Shown here in pieces: positions 54,101 through 64,000 of a stretch of 64,000 nucleotides of DNA. The DNA comes from Mimachlamys varia (taxonomy: Eukaryota; Mollusca; Bivalvia; Pectinida; Pectinidae): positions 35,426,688 to 35,490,687 of the forward strand of contig OX392535.1 of assembly GCA_947623455.1 (NCBI GenBank). The letters run 5' to 3'. The notes under the pieces were generated by a model. The model saw only the letters and a list, made by a program, of their open reading frames with translations, had not been told where the DNA came from and searched no databases. The translations under genes and the position numbers were made by a program. The stretch's first letter is position 1, and the number at the start of each line of letters is the position of its first letter.

Positions 54101-57100
54101 AATAAAAAATAAAAATGGTATTATATATAAGTATTTCTAACTAATTTGAGAAAAGTACTTCAGATCTATGGACAATTAGCGCAATGCACATACAGATTAC
54201 CGCAGGGTAAGATATACAAAGTCAATGTCCCTATTAACTCATTCACCCCTGAGACACAGTTGAACTCTTCTAATTCATAGGATGGAATAATTCATTATGA
54301 AATTTCAGGGGTAAATAAGTTAAGAAATAATTTGTCTAAGTTTTAAGATTCCTTTGTTCTTAAGTATTCACTAACTCTGCAGTCACCTTATTTACGAAAA
54401 AAAATCCCAAAAGATCTTGAAAATATTTTTCATGTTTCAGAAGCACCTGGTTGTACGGGAGGCCAGGAGACATTTATATGAATATACCCTCATAGATTCA
54501 CTATTAATTACATTTTTGAGGGAAAATCATTGTAATTAAAAGTAACAAATGAGAAACATCTTAAAACTCTTCAAACTTTTCATCATCATTAATAGATACA
54601 TGTACATTATTACTACTTTTGTGTACACACAAACATCATAGCTAGGATGAGCATTAGTCGACATTGCGATTTTCCGACTTTGATCCAAATGACGACAAAA
54701 TTCTACAATTTCTGGTACGACAAAAAAGACATTCGAAGTCATGACAAGAATAGTTCAAATTTCAGACATAACAAAAATATGAGTAAGTGAAAAACAACAA
54801 TTTCAATTACTACAATTTTCAAACAGATTTTCAACTGACCAGACAATATATTAAATGTCACAGCAGAACATTCCATGCAAATACACTAGTTATATCAGAC
54901 ATGCTCGATGAAATGATGCAAGATTTCTGAATTTTTTTTATAGGTGATACAGTACATAATATGCATAAATGAAAACTGCTTATCTATGTGAAAATCTTCC
55001 ATGCAGTACATATTTTCCTTTCTGTTTTCATTTTAAGAGCAAGAATTTTTTCTTACAGCATATTTTCAATCTTTAACGAAGCTCAAATTTTGATAGATTT
55101 AAAAAATAAAATTCAACTTGAGACTCTTTTTTGAATTGAGGAATTAAAATAAAAAAGATTTTCCACAAAATTTTAAACCACAAACCACTGATGGGTGTAC
55201 GGGAAGGATGTTTATAGACCACAAACCCAAGGATGTTTCTCTGTCAAGCTTATAGACAACAAATCAAAGAATGTTTCCCCGTGTCAAGCTTATAGACCAC
55301 AAACCAAAGGATGTTTTTCTGTGTCAAGTCCATAGACTACAAACCAAAGGATGTTTCAAACCCCAGGATGTGTCTATGTGTCAAACCCATAGAGCACAAA
55401 CCCAAGGATGTTTCTGTGTCAAGCCCATAGATCACAAACCCAAGTGTGTATGCTATGATGATAGACCACAAAATTTTGTGCGTCTGTTAAAAACAATCTC
55501 GCAGTATGCCAAGCCCATAAACGATTACCATCATGCTGTATACTAAATATTACAAACATATTAAATCTACATCAAGAAAAAGTATATTCTAAGATACTTT
55601 TGTCCAAATTGAAGTTCCCCAGTTCTAAATCAAAATGTGCAAACTACAAAGGGATGCGATGACGGATAAAGATGGCAAGTATGAAGATGGCAGGGATGAA
55701 CATGATGCAGCTGATTAGCATATTTAATCTAGCGAGCGAAACCACTACCCGTACTTACACTTCAACCTTCTGTCGTTTCCTGTAAGGTAACAATCTCATT
55801 ATGAGGCTCTTAGCCCTTAATGTCACATACAATTATTTTTATTCCTCGTTTTTTATTTTTTTTTTATTCAAATTAAGACAAAATTTCAAAAAATGCAAAG
55901 ACACGACATGCTGTGAAGAAAATTAACAACAAAACAAATCTGTAAATATCGATGAAATCCAGCTTGAAAAGATCCTTTTCCCAAAGATTAATTATCAGGG
56001 TTTAAACCTTTCTCAAAATATGATCATCTGTGTATCCCAATTAAAACGTATTCAGACAATCTAAAAAACTGACATTACAGAAGCTAGCTACTGTAAATGT
56101 ACTCAAATTTTATATTTCAAAAAAAAAAAAAATTTTAAGCTTAAAACCAAATTTAAACAGATAAGCACAATGAAGAAATGGTAATTAGCGCAATCAAAAT
56201 TTAGCGCCAAAAACGCTAATATTTCATTCTACAGACTAGACTTATGACAGAAACCCCCTCTTAAGTTCTGTCACAATATAATATTATTTGTGGTACATTG
56301 TATTTTCATACTTGATGTTGGTATAAAGTACGATAAAAATCTGTTTAAGAAATATTTAGGACATGAAATATGGTTTAAAAATTCTGACATTAATTTCGTC
56401 AAAAAATAAATAAATAAAAAGAAAAAATATGGTAGGAGGTCAATTCTGGAATTAAGATGAAAATATATTGTTCCCAGTCTGATACTTTGTTCCCAGTCTG
56501 TTACTTTGTTCCCAGTCTGATACTTTGTTCCCCACTCTGATACTTTGTTACAATTCTCATACATTGTTCCCAGTCTGATACTTTGTTCCAATTCTGATAC
56601 TTTGTTCCCACTCTGATACTTTGTTACAATTCTCATACATTGTTCCCAGTCTGATACTTTGTTCCAATTCTGATACTTTGTTCCCAGTCTGATACTTTGT
56701 TCTGTTCCCCACTCTGATACTTTGTTCCCAGTCTGTTACTTTGTTCCCAGCCTGATACTTTGTTCCCACTCTGATACTTTGTTCCCAGTCTGATACTTTG
56801 TTCCCACTCTGATACTTTGTTCCCATTCTGATACTTTATTCCCAGTCTGATACTCTGTTCCCATTCTGATACTTTATTCCCAGTCTGATACTCTGTTCCC
56901 AGTCTGATACTTTGTTCCCAGCCTGATACTTTGTTCCCATTCTGATACTTTGTTCCCAGTCTGATACTTTGTTCCCACTCTGATACTTTTTTCCCACTCT
57001 GATACTTTGTTCCCATTCTGATACTTTATTCCCAGTCTGATACTCTGTTCCCATTCTGATACTTTATTCCCAGTCTGATACTCTGTTCCCAGTCTGATAC

Positions 57101-60100
57101 TTTGTTCCCAGCCTGATACTTTGTTCCCATTCTGATACTTTGTTCCCAGTCTGATACTTTGTTCCCATTCTAATACTTTGTTCCCACTCTGATACTTTGT
57201 TCCCAGTCTGATACTCTGTTCCTAGTCTGATACTTTGTTCCCAGTCTGATACTTTGTTCCCACTCTGATACTTTGTTCCCACTCTGATACTTTGTTCCCA
57301 GTCTGATACTTTGTTCCCAGTCTGATACTTTGTTCCCATTCTGATACTTTATTCCAAGTCTGATACTCTGTTCCCAGTCTGATACTTTATTCCCAGTCTG
57401 ATACTCTGTTCCCAGTCTGATACTTTGTTCCCAGTCTGATACTTTGTTCCCATTCTGATACTTTGTTCCCAGTCTGATACTTTGTTCCCACTCTGATACT
57501 TTGTTCCTAGTCTGATACTTTGTTCCCAGTCTGATACTTTGTTCCAAGTCTGATACTTTGTTCCCATTCTAATACTCTGTTCCCATTCTGATACTTTGTT
57601 CCCATTCTGATACTTTGTTCCCACTCTGATACTCTGTTCCCAGTCTGATACTTTGTTCCCAGTCTGATACTTTGTTCCCACTCTGATACTTTGTTCCCAT
57701 TCTGATACTTTTTTCCCAGTCTGATACTTTGTTCCCACTCTGATACTTTTTTCCCAGTCTGATACTTTGTTCCCATTCTGATACTTTGTTCCCAGTCTGA
57801 TACTTTGTTACCAGTCTGATACTTTGTTCCCAATCTGATACTTTGTTCCCAGTCTGATACTTTGTTCCCAGTCTGATACTTTGTTCCCATTCTGATACTT
57901 TGTTCCCAGTCTGATACTTTGTTCCCACTCTGATACTTTGTTCCCATTCTGATACTTTATTCCCAGTCTGATACTCTGTTCCTAGTCTGATACTTTGTTC
58001 CCAGTCTGATACTTTGTTCCCAGTCTGATACTTTGTTCCCACTCTGATACTTTGTTCCCAGTCTGATACTTTGTTCCCAGTCTGATACTTTGTTCCCATT
58101 CTGATACTTTGTTCCCAGTCTGATACTTTGTTCCCACTCTGATACTTTGTTCCCATTCTGATACTTTTTTCCCAGTCTGATACTTTGTTCCCACTCTGAT
58201 ACTTTTTTCCCAGTCTGATACTTTGTTCCCATTCTGATACTTTGTTCCCAGTCTGATACTTTGTTACCAGTCTGATACTTTGTTCCCAATCTGATACTTT
58301 GTTCCCAGTCTGATACTTTGTTCCCAGTCTGATACTTTGTTCCCATTCTGATACTTTGTTCCCAGTCTGATACTTTGTTCCCACTCTGATACTTTGTTCC
58401 CATTCTGATACTTTATTCCCAGTCTGATACTCTGTTCCTAGTCTGATACTTTGTTCCCAGTCTGATACTTTGTTCCCAGTCTGATACTTTGTTCCCACTC
58501 TGATACTTTGTTCCCAGTCTGATACGTTGTTCCCAGTCTGATACTTTGTTCCCATTCTGATACTTTATTCCCAGTCTGATACTCTGTTCCCAGTCTGATA
58601 CTTTATTCCCAGTCTGATACTCTGTTCCCAGTCTGATACTTTGTTCCCAGTCTGATACTTTGTTCCCATTCTGATACTTTGTTCCCAGTCTGATACTTTG
58701 TTCCCACTCTGATACTTTGTTCCTAGTCTGATACTTTGTTCCCAGTCTGATACTTTGTTCCAAGTCTGATACTTTGTTCCCATTCTAATACTCTGTTCCC
58801 ATTCTGATACTTTGTTCCCAGTCTGATACTTTGTTCCCACTCTGATACTCTGTTCCCAGTCTGATACTTTGTTCCCATTCTTTTACTTTGTTACCAGTCT
58901 GATACTTTGTTCCCATTCTGATACTTTGTTCCCAGTCTGATACTTTGTTCCCACTCTGATACTTTTTTCCCAGTCTGATACTTTGTTCCCATTCTGATAC
59001 TTTGTTCCCATTCTGATACTTTGTTACCAGTCTGATACTTTGTTCCCAAACTGATACTTTGTTCCCAGTCTGATACTTTATTCCCAGTCTGATACTTTAT
59101 TCCCAGTCTGATACTTTGTTCCCAGTCTGATACTTTATTCCCAGTCTGATACTTTGTTCCCACTCTGATACTTTGTTCCCAGTCTGTTACTTTGTTCCCA
59201 GTCTGTTACTTTGTTCCCAGTCTGATACTTTGTTCCCAGTCTGATACTTTGTTCCCAGTCTGATACTTTGTTCCCACTCTGATACTTTGTTCCCACTCTG
59301 ATACTTTGTTCCCAGTCTGATACTTTGTTCCCACTCTGATACTTTGTTCCCAGTCTGATACTTTGTTCCCAGTCTGATACTTTGTTCCCAGTCTGATACT
59401 TTGTTCCAAGTCTGATACTTTGTTCCAAGTCTGATACTTTGTTCCCAGTCTGATACTTTGTTCCCATTCTTTTACTTTGTTACCAGTCTGATACTTTGTT
59501 CCCAGTCTGATACTTTGTTCCCACTCTGATACTTTTTTCCCAGTCTGATACTTTGTTCCCACTCTGATACTTTTTTCCCAGTCTGATACTTTTTTCCCAG
59601 TCTGATACTTTGTTCCCAGTCTGATACTTTGTTCCCATTCTTTTACTTTGTTCCCAATCTGATACTTTGTTCCCAGTCTGATACTTTGTTCCCAGTCTGA
59701 TACTTTGTTCCCATTCTTTTACTTTGTTCCCAGTCTGATACTTTGTTCCCAGTCTGATACTTTGTTCCCATTCTTTTACTTTGTTCTCAGTCTGATACTT
59801 TGTTCCCAATCTGATACTTTGTTCCCATTCTGATACTTTGTTCCCAGTCTGATACTTTATTCCCAGTCTGATACTTTGTTCCCAGTCTGATACTTTATTC
59901 CCAGTCTGATACTTTGTTCCCACTCTGATACTTTGTTCCCAGTCTGTTACTTTGTTCCCAGTCTGTTACTTTGTTCCCAGTCTGATACTTTGTTCCCACT
60001 CTGATACTTTGTTCCCAGTCTGATACTTTGTTCCCAGTCTGATACTTTGTTCCCATTCTGATACTTTTTTCCCAATCTGATACTTTGTTCCCACTCTGAT

Positions 60101-60786
60101 ACTTTTTTCCCAGTCTGATACTTTGTTCCCATTCTGATACTTTGTTCCCATTCTGATACTTTGTTCCCATTCTGATACTTTGTTCCCATTCTGATACCTT
60201 GTTCCCATTCTGATACTTTGTTCCATAAAGCAAACAACCAGATTCAATAACAACATGCAAAATTATTTAACTGCAATCTCTGTGCAATACACAGGCCGAC
60301 CCTACATGAAATGAACCGGGTCCATCACTTACATGTCATTTTTTGTTTTGTTTTGAAAGACAATGAGGTGATGTATTTGTGATGTAAAATTGTTTTGACC
60401 AAATAGATAATAATATATCACATATCAATAATTACAGCTCGGTCATGCCTGAATATTACACAGATGTCACTATCACACAAGAACAATTTTTTTTTCAAAC
60501 ACTTTCAGTGCAGCATGCGTTTATCTTAATAAAAATTCAAATGACAAATTCAGTGAAAATTTAGGGAATTATTAATAAATAAATCCCGTCTTTCCTACCT
60601 CATATCAGAGACTTTGCTGGAATGTGGTTTAGGGAGCTTTGGGGCACCAGCGTGAGGCATGTGACTCGACGGTCCAATCGACTGAGTATATAGTGATATC
60701 TGCGGAGCCGCAGACTCCTCATAATCATCATCATCGTCATCATCCGAATCATAAAAGTGAAATGTTGCACCAAGATAGTCGTTTTC
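48133..60786 (-). CDS. CCDC87: CCDC87-like coiled-coil protein, C-terminal 371 residues (5' exons not found)
   Basis: Ten exons read on the minus strand: 60786-60599, 55779-55759 (21 nt), 53460-53342, 52689-52569, 51805-51715, 51041-50904, 50300-50186, 49958-49897, 48806-48726 and 48312-48133 (stop). Phases match at every junction; one intron is GC-AG. The chain starts with a very acidic stretch (YDSDDDDDDDYEE). A charged coil follows (MRKRQKVEVEREKKL). The family block then begins: LTPQDRLEKVWKSLEMP, LDMAIKYSCNEF, LLAKLEKFERNASDPNRFFE and, near the end, YEEKMKWDRIEMLYWLQEER. These blocks are, to my knowledge, those of vertebrate CCDC87, a testis/cilium-associated coiled-coil protein of uncertain function. 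Vertebrate CCDC87 is about 850 residues, so upstream exons are missing or lie beyond 64000. The gene name is inference from remembered family sequence. Confidence 0.78.
48465..48539. repeat. 85-bp palindromic MITE family B, copy
   Basis: Contains 'gaaccctgaag', 'tactcttccaatt', 'ggttggaatagttcatta' and 'tagggtgaatgagt'. It sits in the last intron of the CCDC87-like gene. Confidence 0.55.
51143..51364 (-). repeat. MITE family A, copy 2
   Basis: Reverse-orientation relative of 171-415. Its ends are TACTGAAAAAGCC at 51143 and CCACTTTTACAGTA at 51364. Intronic in the CCDC87-like gene. Confidence 0.65.
52320..52535 (+). repeat. 108-bp direct duplication in a CCDC87 intron
   Basis: The text from 'cttaaagagcaagtaactgt' through 'gacagagaaaatcaca' occurs twice in tandem with a few changes. 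Confidence 0.8.
52870..53005 (+). repeat. C/G-rich dispersed repeat, second copy
   Basis: Shares 'agctggttacattaccatggga', 'ggacatgg' and 'ccccatttcatggtggg' with 1256-1430. Both copies end in 'gcataaaaaa'. Confidence 0.65.
54236..54322. repeat. 85-bp palindromic MITE family B, copy
   Basis: Starts 'ctcattcacccctgag' and ends 'aatttcaggggtaaataagt', with the interior inverted relative to the 61223 copy. Confidence 0.65.
55190..55460 (+). repeat. Imperfect tandem repeat, about 45-bp units
   Basis: Six or so units share 'gaccacaaacc', 'aaggatgtttct' and 'gtgtcaagc'. Units are diverged and of uneven length. Intronic in the CCDC87-like gene. Confidence 0.75.
56466..60224. repeat. Giant 19-bp minisatellite, about 198 units, in a CCDC87 intron
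   Basis: The unit is GTTCCCAGTCTGATACTTT with common changes at a few positions (AGTC/ACTC/ATTC; TTTG/TTTA/CTCTG). Higher-order structure is visible. Marked variants recur at 456 bp (57807 and 58263; 24 units), 190 bp (56921 and 57111; 10 units) and 1216 bp (57541 and 58757; 64 units). Since 19 is not a multiple of three, three units give 19 codons and every minus-strand frame reads the same 19-residue repeat, GTKYQTGNKVSDWEQSIRL. The long minus-strand frames here are therefore artefacts. The array lies between the acidic exon and the 21-nt exon. Confidence 0.97.
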
Positions 60787-62394
60787 CTAAAAATAATTTT
60801 TATTTTTAAATTAAGCATATTTCAACACTTTATTTTTTTCACTTTCAACATATAATTTTTATCTTAATATTTCATTGAAATGTTTTTAAAATCAACACTT
60901 GATTAACAGCATATTTTGAGGAAGAAAAATATTACAAATATAAACTTGAAATCTTTATTATACAGTATAAAGATAAACAGTTTGATCAGAACTATTAACA
61001 TTTTTAAAGTTCAAAATGAAAAAGTTCATGCTCCCAAAATGAAATTAAGCAATTATCATCAAATGCCAAATTAATAATCTTCATTTTAAACACCTTATTT
61101 TAAATTAAGAAAGATAGTCTTCATACTTAATGATAAAATATGAATAATTAATAACTTCAAATTTATGTAATTACAATAGACCATGCAGTTTTGTGTCAAC
61201 AGGTAGTTATCAAATATCTCAGTCTCATTCACCCCTGAAATTTCATAATGAACTATTCCAACCTATGAATTGGAAGAGTTCAAATGTGTCTTCAGGGGTA
61301 AATGAGTTAATAATTTCACAGTTTCACAGTTTCACAATTTGAAGCAGGAACAACAATGTAAAAGTATATCAAAATTTAAAACATCCAATAATACTTAACA
61401 ATTCCATCGTCATCAAACATAATGATATAAAATTCAAGCTATTACAAACATGCAGAGATATATAAAATTATTTTGCATTGTGAATTTAATTAACTCGATA
61501 AATTTCGTGACCAATGATTTAACAAAGAGTTAGTAAGTTCAGAATCTACGGTAAATGTGATTAATTCATGGTATGTCTAAATCCTAAATTACTAACAATT
61601 ATGAAATTTAAAATGTCTTTAACTTAATTTCTGTGCCGCAGTCACTGACTTTCATTTCAATGAGGTTTTGAATGTGAGCGAACATGATGTTTATCATTAT
61701 AATCTACTGAAAGATGAATTGTACTGCCAAAATATATATACTATGCAAAAAACCTCCTCAATTTACATTTAAATTACATATTTATCATGAACTTAACAAG
61801 AATGCTGAAATGCTTATTTTCAAAGGTTTTAATTTGCCGAAGAAATTTTATCAAATTTTAAAAACAACTAAGTCTTTATATTGATTTATATAATTTTACT
61901 GACTTAACTAAAAATTAAGACTAAATTACAAAACTTATTATTAATATTTACTCCATATTTCAGATAAGTTCAACAACATTTTTCCTAAATCATTATAGTA
62001 CTAGGAATTTTTGCATAATTTTTAGACACGTTGAAATCCAGTTTTACGAGGTTAACACAGAACTGAACTATTATAAATTCCCATTACCCATTGCAATACA
62101 CTCGGTTATATATATTATTACAGTACATATGTTTAGATACAAACACGATGTACAATCTATCAATGTTATTATTTTTCAATAAATTGAACAACAGTTGACA
62201 TTAACATTCTAGTCTCAAACTCTGTTACACTGAAACAGACCCATATACACCAACATCAGGGATTTATCAGCAAGATTTCATAAACAAACTAATATTACAA
62301 AATTGATATTCATGAGTTACTAGTGACTTTTTTTCCTGAAAATTTAAGAACAAAAGCAAAGAGAACAGGGGCTCACACAAATATACCCCAACCC
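60787..62394. other. AT-rich region upstream of the first CCDC87 exon found; no exon recognised
   Basis: Contains the family B palindrome at 61223-61307. No coding similarity was seen in six frames. Confidence 0.4.
61223..61307. repeat. 85-bp palindromic MITE family B, best copy
   Basis: Ends are TCATTCACCCCTGAA and TTCAGGGGTAAATGAG, so the short element is almost all inverted repeat around 'caacctatgaattggaagag'. Relatives lie at 467-561, 26070-26155, 48465-48539 and 54236-54322. Confidence 0.75.
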
Positions 62395-62760
62395 CAAAGA
62401 GGGGTCAAGTGTGACATTTGACCTTCAATGACCACCAAAATATATTCAAATGATAGAGTGATGGTATGGTGTAAATATGAACCAAATCTGTCCAAGGGTT
62501 CATTAGATATCTTGTACACAAGCTTTTTATTCCCAAAGTGGTCAACAGTGACCTTTGACCTTTAACATTGACCGATGACCACCAAAATCTAATCAAGAGT
62601 AGACCTTCACTCTGTGGTAGTTTGGTGTGAATATGAACTAAATCTGTCCAGTGGTTCATGAGATATCGTTTACACAAGGTTCAGACGGATGGATGGACGC
62701 AGACAAAATGATTACTATATAACCCCCTGACCTAAGTGGAGGGTATAAAAAATGGCCAGT
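62380..62760 (-). repeat. Dispersed repeat with two units of about 170 bp
   Basis: Two units share 'tgaccaccaaaat', 'ggtgtgaatatgaactaaatctg' and 'gttcatgagatatc'. The block ends 'gacggatggatggacgcagac' and 'agtggagggtataaaaa'. The minus-strand frame inside is not a gene. Confidence 0.65.
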
Positions 62761-64000
62761 TTAAATCACACTATAGACCTAAAACTCAGCATGATAAATC
62801 CCTGTCCGCATTATTGCTTTAATTTTTGAATAAGCATTATATATAACGTTAACTTTGTCAGTTAATGTGTTGTAATGGACACATGACACAGGACAATTAC
62901 ACATAGTATGTCTAGTAGTCAGTGACAAAAACATAGATAGGTACTGAAGCATCCTTACATTGTCCTGTAAATTAAAAAAACAAACATGGGTATCAGTACA
63001 TAATGTACTAGCCTAGAGAGAATTATTCACAAAGTGATGATTACATGTAAATTTTCAAATCATGATAAATTCTGATTAATTCATATAATTTTCTAGTGAG
63101 ACAAATTAGAACCTTATCGGTCATTTAAATTGTTTAGGTACCAAACACGCTTTATATTCTTATATATTTCAAACTATTGTCTCTCTGATTTAGGGAATTA
63201 AATTTGAAACAAGGATCTGCTATAAGAGGGTGCATATCATGACCAGCTAAAAAAAAGAGAAATATTAAAATTTGAAGAAATGAATATGGAAGCTATCAGT
63301 CAAAAATCATGTCTCTACATAGGATTTTTGGTTCTTCAGAGGAGGTTTTGACTTATTTGACCCCAATGATCTTAAAAGTAGGTCATGGTCAATGATATTC
63401 AGAACTCAGACATATCCAGGCATTTTACTTTATCAAATTTTATTCACAAATATATTTTTTTAAATTTTGTTCAGCTCCTTCTACAGTAGATATGAAATTT
63501 CCTATGAAATTTCCACTTTTATCTGGTAGTATTTCTGCATTTCTGAAAAGGCACTGTAACTTTTCTACATGGTTTCACAAAACAATTTTTTACAGTTCAT
63601 GCATCAAATTTATAGAATGCAGTTAGTGTTTCAGTATATCAATATCATGTCTTGGTGTTGAAGCATGCAGTGTACAAATAAGGTTATATAACAAGATATT
63701 AGTAAACTTACAATGGGGGATTAGAACTAAAACAGAAAACAGGACTGGATGAAGAAACCAACACAAATCAAACCTGTGTATTTTATCAATGTACCCAGCC
63801 TCCACAAATATTTATTTTCATCCTCTGCAGATTATATTCCAACGAATAGAAACAAGTTGTACCAATTAAGGTCTTCCGAAATTTTCTGATTGATTTTTCG
63901 ATGCTCAGTCAACTGCTATCAATATTGTTTAAGAATATTCACCGAAAAAAAGAGCGAAGAAAATAGGACCAATCTAAAAGGAATTTAGCAATTCGGTTTT
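62761..64000. other. Window end; no gene recognised
   Basis: Two acceptor-donor pairs on the minus strand enclose tiny possible exons (near 62957-62962 and 63713-63727), but neither adds recognisable CCDC87 sequence. Confidence 0.3.

Noticed and set aside
56466..60224. CRISPR-like array
   Set aside because: There are no spacers; units are contiguous 19-bp repeats in a eukaryotic intron.
56271..60260. Many overlapping minus-strand frames of 70-328 residues rich in GTKYQTGNKVSDWEQ
   Set aside because: They are translations of the 19-bp minisatellite, open in all three phases, and lie inside an intron.
63623..63805. 60-residue minus-strand frame with an acceptor-donor pair (about 63713-63727) as a CCDC87 exon
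   Set aside because: The translation shows no family resemblance and the enclosed exon would contain a stop in one of the possible phases.

Overview
This looks like nuclear DNA of an animal, most likely a bivalve mollusc. It is AT-rich, its genes are split into short exons with GT-AG introns, and it is crowded with dispersed repeats of a kind common in bivalves: blocks carrying 'gatggccgcc', hairpin ends such as GGCCCATGGGCC followed by TCTTGTT, and tRNA-headed SINEs. The species cannot be named from the sequence. All exon models below are hand-built from reading frame, splice consensus and family knowledge.

Four host genes are supported. TM2D3 (minus strand, 3' part beyond base 1) and PTS, 6-pyruvoyl-tetrahydropterin synthase (plus strand, six exons, 4879-12289), stand head to head with only 218 bp between start codons, so they probably share a bidirectional promoter. 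An archaemetzincin metallopeptidase (AMZ) lies at 21597-22724. The C-terminal half or more of a CCDC87-like coiled-coil protein occupies 48133-60786 on the minus strand in at least ten exons, including a 21-nt microexon and a GC-AG intron.

The rest is mostly mobile DNA. At 16402-18831 a 440-bp miniature LTR element carries a 5S-rRNA-like sequence in each LTR and has been split by a truncated LINE. From 27514 to 43926 is one 16.4-kb unit: a DNA transposon with an rve/DDE transposase (IS3EU-like), long inverted ends packed with a TCGATCGATCGA repeat and a perfect 6-bp target duplication. Inside it sit a decayed LINE, an apparently intact DIRS-type tyrosine-recombinase retrotransposon inside that LINE, a tRNA-headed SINE inside a tandem-core repeat, several MITEs, and a complete hammerhead ribozyme inside the transposase intron.

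Tandem DNA is abundant: a 48-bp minisatellite in a PTS intron, a 36-bp array after AMZ, a 154-bp array at 44.3-46.1 kb, and a 3.76-kb array of a 19-bp unit inside a CCDC87 intron. These create many long but spurious open frames.
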